Assembly: GCF_003116815.1 (NCBI RefSeq)
Contig: NZ_QDKQ01000011.1
Span: 1 to 64,000, forward strand
DNA from: Caulobacter endophyticus
GTDB lineage: Bacteria > Pseudomonadota > Alphaproteobacteria > Caulobacterales > Caulobacteraceae
Reading direction: 5' to 3'
Length of the DNA stretch: 64,000 nucleotides
Part shown: piece by piece, positions 55,731 through 64,000 of the stretch
How the letters are laid out: the number at the start of each line of letters is the position of its first letter
How positions within the stretch are numbered: position 1 is the first letter of the stretch
The notes under the pieces: generated by a model
What the model was told of the DNA's origin: nothing
Seen by the model: only the letters and a program-made list of their open reading frames with translations
Databases searched by the model: none
Translations under genes and position numbers: made by a program

Positions 55731-57122
55731 ATGTTCGATAATCTGATCCTCGACACCGACAGCTACAAGGCCAGCCACTGGCTGCAGTATCCGCCCGGCA
55801 CGACGGGCGCCTTCTCCTATGTGGAAAGCCGGGGCGGGCGCTACGACCGCACGGTCTTCTTCGGCCTGCAGGCCATCTTGAAGACGGCGTTGGCCGCGCC
55901 CGTGACCCACGCCATGGTCGACGAGGCGGCCGAGCTGCTGGCCACGCATGGCGAGCCCTTCAACGAGGCCGGCTGGCGGCGGATCGTCGACGTGCACGGC
56001 GGCCGCCTGCCGGTGCGCATCCGCGCCGTGCCGGAAGGAACCGTGGTCCCCACGCACCAGGCGCTGATGACCATCGAGAACACCGACCCAGAGTGTTTCT
56101 GGCTGCCCTCCTACCTGGAGACCCTGCTGCTGCGGGTCTGGTATCCGGTGACCGTCGCCACGACGAGCTGGGGCGTCAAGCAGACGATCCGCGCGGCGCT
56201 GGAGAAGACCAGCGACGATCCGGCGGGCCAGCTGCCGTTCAAGCTGCACGACTTCGGGGCGCGCGGCGTCTCCAGCCGGGAAAGCGCGGCGATCGGCGGG
56301 CTGGCGCATCTCGTCAACTTCCTGGGCAGCGACACCCTGAGCGCCGTGCAGGCAGGGCGGGCCTGGTATGGCGAGCCGATGGCCGCCTTCTCCATCCCGG
56401 CCGCCGAGCACAGCACGATCACCAGCTGGGGCCGCGAGCGCGAGGCCGACGCCTATCGCAACATGCTGAAGAGCTTCGGCAAGCCCGGCGGCCTGTTCTC
56501 GGTGGTGTCCGACAGCTACGACCTGTTCGACGCGGTCAGCCGCATCTGGGGCCAGGAGCTGCGCGACGAGGTGATCGCCAGCGGCGCGACGGTGGTGATC
56601 CGGCCGGACTCCGGCGATCCGGTCGCCATCGTCGCCGAGACCCTGAAGCGCCTGGACGAGGCCTTCGGCAGCACGGTCAACGCCAAGGGCTACAAGGTGC
56701 TGAACCACGTGCGGGTGATCCAGGGCGACGGGGTCAATCCGGTCAGCATCGCCGCGATCCTGGAGCGGGTGATCGCCGACGGATTCAGCGCCGAGAACCT
56801 CGCCTTCGGCATGGGCGGCGGCCTGCTGCAGCAGCTCGACCGCGACACCCAGCGCTTTGCGTTGAAGTGCTCGGCCGCCAAGGTCGACGGCGCCTGGATC
56901 GACGTCAGCAAGAACCCGGTCACCGATCCGGGCAAGCGCTCCAAGGCCGGGCGGCTGATGCTGCAGCGGAACGCGGCGGGCGAATATCGCACGGTCGCCG
57001 TGACCGAGGGCGAGGCCGCGCCGCAAGGCTGGACCGACGCCATGGTCACGGTGTGGGAAGACGGCGCGCTGCTCGTGGATCACACGCTGGCCGAGGTGCG
57101 GGCGCGCAGCGAGCAGGGTTGA
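55731..57122 (+). CDS. nadV: nicotinamide phosphoribosyltransferase
   Basis: The 463-residue enzyme joins nicotinamide and PRPP to give NMN, the substrate of the upstream NadM. It is like human NAMPT: ILDTDSYKASHWLQYPPGT at the start, KLHDFGARGVSSRESAAIGG (the His/Asp phosphoribosyl site region), VSDSYDLFDAV, TVVIRPDSGDP and GMGGGLLQQLDRDT. NadV is patchy in bacteria and often travels with NadM-Nudix, as here. AAGGAG lies before the ATG. Confidence 0.95.
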   Translation: MFDNLILDTDSYKASHWLQYPPGTTGAFSYVESRGGRYDRTVFFGLQAILKTALAAPVTHAMVDEAAELLATHGEPFNEAGWRRIVDVHGGRLPVRIRAVPEGTVVPTHQALMTIENTDPECFWLPSYLETLLLRVWYPVTVATTSWGVKQTIRAALEKTSDDPAGQLPFKLHDFGARGVSSRESAAIGGLAHLVNFLGSDTLSAVQAGRAWYGEPMAAFSIPAAEHSTITSWGREREADAYRNMLKSFGKPGGLFSVVSDSYDLFDAVSRIWGQELRDEVIASGATVVIRPDSGDPVAIVAETLKRLDEAFGSTVNAKGYKVLNHVRVIQGDGVNPVSIAAILERVIADGFSAENLAFGMGGGLLQQLDRDTQRFALKCSAAKVDGAWIDVSKNPVTDPGKRSKAGRLMLQRNAAGEYRTVAVTEGEAAPQGWTDAMVTVWEDGALLVDHTLAEVRARSEQG

Positions 57123-57135
57123 GGGCTATAGCCTT

Positions 57136-57235
57136 CCGTAAAATCCCCGCGAAAGCGGGGACCCAGGTGTTTTCCGAACAGCGCAGCGCTTTACGACAAA
57201 AAGCCTGGGCCCCCGCTTTCGCGGGGGTTTTACGG
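57136..57235. repeat. 100-base inverted-repeat element between convergent genes
   Basis: Arms of 32 bases (57136-57167 and 57204-57235) begin CCGTAAAA and contain the hairpin CCCCGCGAAAGCGGGG. They differ at two positions, and those two substitutions pair with each other within each arm. It lies between nadV and the DJ-1 gene, could end both transcripts, and looks like a dispersed palindromic element. Confidence 0.75.
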
Positions 57236-57248
57236 ACTAGGGATGACC

Positions 57249-57935
57249 TCAGGCCCGGGCCGTCAGGCGCTTGACCAGGGCGTGGGCGACGGCGTCGCTG
57301 CTGGCGGGGTTCTGGCCGGTGATCAGGTCGCCGTCCTCGACGACGTAGGGCGCCCAGTCGGGGCCCTTCTCGTAGAGGCCGCCGCTTTCCTTCAGCATGT
57401 CTTCGACCAGGAACGGCACGATGTTCGTCAGCTCGACGGCGTCTTCCTCGCCATTGGTGAAGCCGGTGACCTTGCGGCCGGCCACCAGCGGACGGCCGTC
57501 GGCGGCCTTGACGTGGCGCAGGGCGCCGGGGGCGTGGCAGACCAGGGCATGGGGCTTGCCGGCGCGGTCGAAGGCCTCGATCAGGGCGACGGAGACGGGC
57601 GATTCCGCAAGATCCCACAGCGGACCGTGGCCGCCGGGATAGAACACCGCGTCGAAGTCGGCGGCGTTCACGTCGGCCAGCGGCGTGGTCTGGGCCAGGG
57701 CCGCCAGCGCGGCCTTGTCGGCCTGGAAGCGGCGGGTCATGTCGGTCTGGAAGTCGGGCAGGTCGCTCTTGGGATCGAGCGGCGGCTGGCCGCCCTTGGG
57801 CGAGGCCAGGACGAGGTCAGCGCCGGCGTCCTTGAACACGTAGTAGGGGGCGGCCAGCTCCTCAAGCCAGAAGCCGGTCTTCTTGCCGGTGTCGCCGAGC
57901 GTGTCGTGCGATGTCAGGACGATGAGGATTTTCAT
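57249..57935 (-). CDS. DJ-1/PfpI superfamily protein, Hsp31-like glyoxalase III
   Basis: The 228-residue protein has the nucleophile elbow ALVCHAPGAL with Cys133, a preceding YPGGHGPLWDL loop and an acidic residue near Glu25-26 (FWLEEL). This suggests the Hsp31/glyoxalase III branch, which detoxifies methylglyoxal without glutathione and protects proteins from glycation. It is a single gene reading towards the inverted-repeat element. Confidence 0.9.
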   Translation of the reverse strand: MKILIVLTSHDTLGDTGKKTGFWLEELAAPYYVFKDAGADLVLASPKGGQPPLDPKSDLPDFQTDMTRRFQADKAALAALAQTTPLADVNAADFDAVFYPGGHGPLWDLAESPVSVALIEAFDRAGKPHALVCHAPGALRHVKAADGRPLVAGRKVTGFTNGEEDAVELTNIVPFLVEDMLKESGGLYEKGPDWAPYVVEDGDLITGQNPASSDAVAHALVKRLTARA

Positions 57936-58091
57936 GGCGGGCTCTTTGCTGTGAAGATCGGGCGGGCGAAGGTGGCGGGGGGCGTCGATCTCTCCGGCAT
58001 ATGGGGTGGCTGGGCGCGGCCGCCATCGGGGACCGGGCGAGAAGGGTTGGCGATAGCGAGGCGAAAGGGTCTGCTGGAGCGGCTCGATCCC

Positions 58092-58190
58092 ATGAAGCAG
58101 ATCGTTCTGCTGGCGCTTTGCGGCCTGACCGCCTGCGATCGGCTTTCCAACAGTTTCGTCGTCCGCGACGCCGCCTGCGAGGCCGTCTAG
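58092..58190 (+). CDS. possible tiny lipoprotein
   Basis: A 32-codon frame reads MKQIVLLALCGLTACDRLSN and ends in CEAV. It has Lys near the start, a hydrophobic stretch and a lipobox LTAC. A GGAG lies 13 bases before the ATG, which is far. Its stop overlaps, tail to tail, the 3' end of the next gene by four bases. Entericidin-type lipoproteins are of this size, but the call rests on one motif. Confidence 0.35.
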   Translation: MKQIVLLALCGLTACDRLSNSFVVRDAACEAV

Positions 58191-58980
58191 CGCCGCGGGC
58201 GACGGCCGCCCAGGACGGCGCGCGCCTTGGCGATCTGGTCGCTGGAGGACACGCCCTTTTCATGGGCCAGGAACGAGATGAGCGTGATCGGCCGGCCCAT
58301 GCGGACGGCCGCCTCGACCTTGTGGTGACCGTCGAGCAGGTAGTGCGCCAGGCACCAATGGGCTTGTTCCTCAGCGGTCTTGGCGTCGAGGACGGATATG
58401 GCCAGAGCCGTCGGCTCGTGGCCGTCCGCGATCAGGGCGCAGTAGTGGTCGATGCGGGCCGGATCCAGGTCTTGAGCCTGAAGCATCGGCATGACGAACT
58501 CGAACAGGCGCGTGTCAGGCGCAACGGCATGGACGCCTGCCCGATAGTATGCGGTCGAGGCCTCGACCTCAGGATTCCATGAACCGTCGGGACCCCAGGC
58601 TTCCAGTTGTTCGCCGGAAAAGTAGTCGCCGGGAGCGCCGTGGATCGTGGCCTCGAGCTCGGAGCGCAGCAGCAGGGCGTCGTACGATCCCAGGGGCATC
58701 GCCGTGGCCAGGTGGTCGACCAGCGCGAGGCCAGGGCCTGGACGCCGGCTTCCAGCACTCGCGCCAACGCCTGGACGCCGAGCGGCGAACTCGCGCCGTC
58801 CCTGCGCTCGAAGAAGAAGGCGCAGGTATTGCAGATGTTGCCCAGGTGGAAGGCGGGCTTGCCGTCGACCGTCAGGAAGCGATCCCAGACCTTCCAATGG
58901 TCGCCGCCCGTTGTGGCGAAGCCCAGGCGCGAGGCGTTGCGTGCGACCTTCGCCGGCAGGAGCTGGATCAGGGTGCTCAT
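58187..58980 (-). pseudogene. protein with ParB/sulfiredoxin-like DGHHK motif, apparent frameshift
   Basis: The first part (58980 to about 58729) reads MSTLIQLLPAKVARN, then DHWKVWDRF, NICNTCAFFFERRDG and LARVLEAGVQAL. The second part, in another frame, continues ALVDHLATAMPLGSYDALLL and ends at 58187. One extra C in GGCCTC near 58729 would fuse them into a ~264-residue protein. The late segment AHYLLDGHHKVEAAVRMG resembles the DGHH motif of ParB/sulfiredoxin-fold proteins. CxxC in NICNTC may bind metal. Function unknown. Both halves have normal codon use, so the break is recent or a sequencing error. Confidence 0.65.
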
Positions 58981-59031
58981 GATGGGGCGGTCCTGCGCTC
59001 GAGGCGGGGGGGCTGCCCCGCCTCGCGACCC

Positions 59032-60552
59032 CTACGAGCGGTAGTCGCCGTTGATGGCCACGTATTGCTTGGTCAGGTCGCAGGTCCAGACGGTGGACGT
59101 GCCCTTGCCGACGCCAACCTCGACGGTGACCTCCAGCTCCTGGTTCTTCATGTAGGCGCTCATGGCCGCCTCGTCGTATTCGGCCGAGACCAGGCCGTCG
59201 CGGGCGGCGTAGAGTTCGCCGAAGCGGACGCTGATCTTCTCGCGGTTCACCGGCTCGTCGGCGCGGCCGACGGCCATGACGATGCGGCCCCAGTTGGCGT
59301 CCTCGCCGGCGAAGGCGGTCTTGACCAGCGGGCTCTCGGCGATGGTGCGGGCGATCTTGCGGGCCGACAGCGGGCTCTCGGCGCCGTTGACGGTGATCTT
59401 GACGAACTTGGTGGCGCCTTCGCCGTCGCGGACCAGCTGCATGGCCAGGTCCAGCAGCACGCCTTCCAGCTTTTCGCGGAAGTCGGCCAGGCGCTTGTCG
59501 CCTGCGCGGCTGATCTTGGGCGCGCCCGACTGGCCGGTGGCGAACAGCAGCAGGGTGTCGTTGGTCGAGCGGTCGCCGTCCACCGTCACGCAATTGAAGG
59601 TGGTGCGGGTATAGAGTGAGACCAGGGTCTGCAGGGCGGCGGGCGCGATGGCCGCGTCGGTGGCGACGAAGGCCAGCATGGTGGCCATGTCGGGCGCGAT
59701 CATGCCCGAGCCCTTGGCGATGCCGGCGATCTTGACCTCGACGCCGTCGATCAGGGCTGTCGCGTAGGCGCCCTTGGGGAAGGTGTCGGTGGTCATGATC
59801 GCCGAGGCCGCCGCCGCCCAGCCGTCGGCGGTGAGGCGGGTTTCGACCTCGCGCAGGTTGGAGGTGATCTTGCTGTCGTCGAGGATGACGCCGATGACGC
59901 CGGTCGAGGCCATCATCACGTCGCGCTGGCGGCAGTCGAAGCGCTTGCCCACGGCCGTGGCCACGCGGCGCACGGCGTCGGCGCCAGGCTTGCCGGTGAA
60001 GCTGTTGGCGCAGCCGGCGTTGACCACCAGGGCGCGCACGTCGGCGCCGCCGGTGGCGGCCAGCTGGCGCTTGCACCAGTCGACGGGGGCCGAGCCCACG
60101 CCGTGGCGGGTGAAGACGCCGGCCCCCGAGGTGCCCTCGGCAAAGCGCATCAGCAGCAGGTCGGGGCGCTCGTGCTTGTAGAAGCCGGCGCGGCCGGTGG
60201 CGATCTCGACGCCCGCGATGGGCGGGATGGTCGGGAACGGCACGACCAGCGGCGAGACGGCCAGGCCCGGCTTGCCCGGGGCGGCCGCGGGCGTCACGGG
60301 GGCGGCCGCAGCCGGCGTCGGGGCGGGCGCGGTTTCGCCGGCCGACTTCTGGGCGCGGCGCAGGCCGGCGCGCTTCAGGGCCGAGGCCAGCGGGTCGAGG
60401 GCGCGGTCCAGCGCATGGCCGACGGTGGCGCCGACCTGGCCGACGATCTCGGCGGGCGTGTTGGCGGCAGGCGCCTTCTCGGCGGCTTTCGGAGCGGCCT
60501 TGGCCTTGGAAGCAGCCTTGTCGGTCGAGGGCGTGGTGGGCTTGCGGGTCAT
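59032..60552 (-). CDS. argJ: bifunctional ornithine acetyltransferase / N-acetylglutamate synthase
   Basis: The 506-residue enzyme moves the acetyl group from N-acetylornithine to glutamate in the cyclic arginine pathway. The ArgJ core starts near residue 98 (SPLVVPFPTIPPIAGVEIATG). The self-cleavage site is in GMIAPDMATMLAF, with nucleophile Thr291. NAGCANSFTGKPG and TVDGDRSTNDT are also typical. Ahead of the core is an unusual 95-residue Ala/Pro/Lys-rich extension containing an amphipathic stretch (VGHALDRALDPLASALKRAG). Normal ArgJ is about 400 residues. The ATG overlaps the isomerase stop as ATGA. Confidence 0.93.
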   Translation of the reverse strand: MTRKPTTPSTDKAASKAKAAPKAAEKAPAANTPAEIVGQVGATVGHALDRALDPLASALKRAGLRRAQKSAGETAPAPTPAAAAPVTPAAAPGKPGLAVSPLVVPFPTIPPIAGVEIATGRAGFYKHERPDLLLMRFAEGTSGAGVFTRHGVGSAPVDWCKRQLAATGGADVRALVVNAGCANSFTGKPGADAVRRVATAVGKRFDCRQRDVMMASTGVIGVILDDSKITSNLREVETRLTADGWAAAASAIMTTDTFPKGAYATALIDGVEVKIAGIAKGSGMIAPDMATMLAFVATDAAIAPAALQTLVSLYTRTTFNCVTVDGDRSTNDTLLLFATGQSGAPKISRAGDKRLADFREKLEGVLLDLAMQLVRDGEGATKFVKITVNGAESPLSARKIARTIAESPLVKTAFAGEDANWGRIVMAVGRADEPVNREKISVRFGELYAARDGLVSAEYDEAAMSAYMKNQELEVTVEVGVGKGTSTVWTCDLTKQYVAINGDYRS

Positions 60553-61529
60553 TTCTTCTGGGCCGAGTTCTGGGCCGGAGCCGAGGCGGGCGGGGCGTTG
60601 TCGAGGTCGGAGCTGGGGGCGGCGTCGCCCTGGGGCGCGGAGGCCGGCTCCTGCGGGGCGCCGGGGATGTCCTGGGCCTTGCCGACCAGCATCTCCACCT
60701 TGGCGCCGCCGCGCAGCTTCTCCAGCAGGTCGCGGACCTGGTCGTAGGTAAGGAAACGCACGATCTGGGGACGGGCTTCCTCCAGGCTCATCGGCGCTTC
60801 CTGGCGCTTGTCCTCGACACGCATCACCACCCAGCCGCCGGTGATGGCGAACGGGCCCACGAGGTCGCCCTTCTTGGCGTCCTTGAGGGCCACGGCATAG
60901 GGTTCGGGCATGATGTCGACGGTAAAGTAGTCGAGGTCGCCGCCCTTGAAGCGCGTGGCTTCGTCCTTGGAACGCTCCATGGCGAGGGCGTCGAACGAGG
61001 CGCCGGTCGCCAGGAGCTTCTTGACGCTTTCCGCCTCCGCTTGCGTCGGCACCAGGATCTGGCGGGCGCGGATCTCTTCGGACTGCTTGGTCAGCTTCTG
61101 CTGCTCGCCGTAGAGGCCGCGGATGTTGTCCTCGGTGACGGCCTTTTCGACCATGCCCTCGACCAGCATGTCGCCCAGGATGCGCTCGCGGGCGGCCGCC
61201 AGACGGCGCTGGGCCACCGGATCCTTGTCGAGCTTGCGCTCGATGGCCTCGGCGGCCAGCAGCTTCTGGTCGATCACCTCGTCGAGGACGCGGCGGAACA
61301 GATCGGACGACACGTCCAGCGGCTCGCCCTCGCCGATCAGCCCTTGCGCCACCGCCTCGCGCTTGACGTCGGAGGCCCAGACGGCGTGGCCGTCGACCCG
61401 GGCCACGGCCGTGTCGCCCGGTTCGGGCGGGCGCTCGTCGACGCCGCCGCGGCCGCAGGCGGCGACCAGCAGCGCCAGGCCGAGGACGGCGGCGGTCATG
61501 AACGAGCGGGAATTGCGGACGGGGTTCAT
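60549..61529 (-). CDS. lipoprotein peptidyl-prolyl isomerase, PpiC/parvulin type
   Basis: The 326-residue protein has a lipoprotein signal (VLGLALLVAAC). A SurA-like helical N-domain follows (about residues 40-150), then a parvulin domain (about 150-260) with IRARQILVPTQAEAESVKKLL, GGDLDYFTVDIMPEPYAVAL and VGPFAITGGWVVMRVEDKR. The tail is rich in Pro, Ala and Gln. It helps fold outer-membrane or periplasmic proteins. It is translationally coupled to argJ, an unrelated metabolic gene, and divergent from secA, a secretion gene with which its role does fit. Confidence 0.92.
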   Translation of the reverse strand: MNPVRNSRSFMTAAVLGLALLVAACGRGGVDERPPEPGDTAVARVDGHAVWASDVKREAVAQGLIGEGEPLDVSSDLFRRVLDEVIDQKLLAAEAIERKLDKDPVAQRRLAAARERILGDMLVEGMVEKAVTEDNIRGLYGEQQKLTKQSEEIRARQILVPTQAEAESVKKLLATGASFDALAMERSKDEATRFKGGDLDYFTVDIMPEPYAVALKDAKKGDLVGPFAITGGWVVMRVEDKRQEAPMSLEEARPQIVRFLTYDQVRDLLEKLRGGAKVEMLVGKAQDIPGAPQEPASAPQGDAAPSSDLDNAPPASAPAQNSAQKK

Positions 61530-61898
61530 CGGGCGCGGATCTCCGCTGGTCTTATGAAATGCGCTCTAGAGCGCGTCAGGGCAAAGGGGAAGCCGTTTCG
61601 GCGACTTGGCCCGCTAAACTTCGCGCGCGAGGATAAGGTTCTCGGAACCTATGCCGTTCGCGACGGTTCTGATCGCCGCCGAGCCGGTTTCGCGCAGCGG
61701 GTGAAAGCTTGGCCGAACGGGCTTTTCGAGGCCCTGGCGGGCCAGGCCTCGCGTTGACACTGGGGGGGGCGGTGCTTAAGTCTCGCGCGCGCGCCGTTTT
61801 CAGGGGTTCTGCGATCTCGGCGCATCGTCATTACCGTAGTGAAGGCCGATAAAGCCTTAGCGCCGGCCCACTAAGTTCTCGCTCCGGATCCTTTCTGC
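61530..61898. other. 369-base divergent region between the isomerase and secA
   Basis: No convincing gene. It holds a perfect 14-base palindrome GCGCTCTAGAGCGC (61561-61574) and a candidate secA promoter (61754-61782). No SecM-like arrest peptide was found upstream of secA. The frame running from about 61551 to 61757 is Arg-rich and lacks a ribosome binding site. Confidence 0.5.
61754..61782 (+). promoter_or_regulatory. candidate secA promoter
   Basis: TTGACA (61754-61759), 17 bases, TAAGTC (61777-61782). The -35 is consensus and the -10 partial. It would give a leader of about 110 bases. Confidence 0.4.

Positions 61899-64000
<2,102 letters not shown>

Noticed and set aside
61561-61574. Perfect palindrome GCGCTCTAGAGCGC upstream of secA
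   Set aside because: Noted as a possible dispersed element, but no second copy was seen in the window and it is not placed on a clear promoter.
61644-61668. EcfG-like GGAAC-N16-GGTT before secA
   Set aside because: The -10 part is GGTT rather than CGTT and the distance to secA is about 230 bases; a housekeeping promoter closer to the gene is more plausible.

Overview
The window is about 64 kb of GC-rich, tightly packed chromosome from an alphaproteobacterium, most likely Caulobacter or a close relative. The inference rests on: a two-domain cold-shock protein; TonB-dependent receptors instead of many porins; an HWE-type histidine kinase paired with a single-domain receiver behind a textbook EcfG/SigT promoter; the xerD / aroK-aroB neighbourhood; and many 4-base ATGA/GTGA gene overlaps. 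I saw no prophage, insertion sequence, CRISPR array or rRNA. The only RNA gene is an initiator tRNA at the left edge.

Layout. 1-4 kb: initiator tRNA and terminator, double cold-shock protein, a frameshifted YecA/SEC-C gene, and malic enzyme MaeB. 4-18 kb: a purine-catabolism island. It holds uraH-xdhA-xdhB-xdhC-guaD, a nucleoside hydrolase, a TonB receptor, an hpxXYZ-like (AtzG/AtzE/AtzH-like) operon and a divergent formamidase. Three promoter regions of this island carry the same inverted repeat, AAGT-N8-ACTT, and I read this as an undescribed purine regulon operator. 18-25.5 kb: a secreted protein, a TetR repressor divergent from a guanidinium-type SMR exporter around a perfect palindrome, an S4 protein coupled to a Suv3-like helicase, an MHYT hybrid kinase and a VapBC module. 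25.5-35.4 kb: a secreted amidohydrolase, Ogt, an S9 peptidase, a 1000-residue TonB receptor, and the HWE kinase-receiver pair. 35.5-43.7 kb: aroK-aroB, quinoprotein glucose dehydrogenase with an OprB porin, a secreted protein and xerD. 43.7-54.5 kb: phosphatase, PhnA-type protein, MASE1 hybrid kinase, an aminoglycoside-phosphotransferase-fold protein, VOC protein, LysR with a divergent aldo/keto reductase, MscS channel, malyl-CoA lyase-like enzyme and a membrane protein. 54.6-64 kb: an NAD salvage pair (NadM-Nudix and NadV), a DJ-1/Hsp31 protein, a second frameshifted gene, argJ coupled to a lipoprotein PpiC isomerase, and the 5' two thirds or more of secA, which runs off the right edge.

How the genes work together. 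In the purine island, nucleosides are split by the hydrolase, guanine is deaminated to xanthine by GuaD, XdhABC makes urate, UraH acts on 5-hydroxyisourate, and the HpxXYZ-like enzymes and formamidase probably release nitrogen from late ureides. Uricase, OHCU decarboxylase and allantoinase are not in the window. The HWE kinase and receiver look like a stress-induced feedback branch of the general stress response. Both frameshifted genes are restored by one extra C in a short C-run, so base-call error and true mutation both need considering. Several inverted-repeat elements with compensatory changes in their stems sit between genes, and one of them supplies the ribosome binding site or start codon of xdhC.
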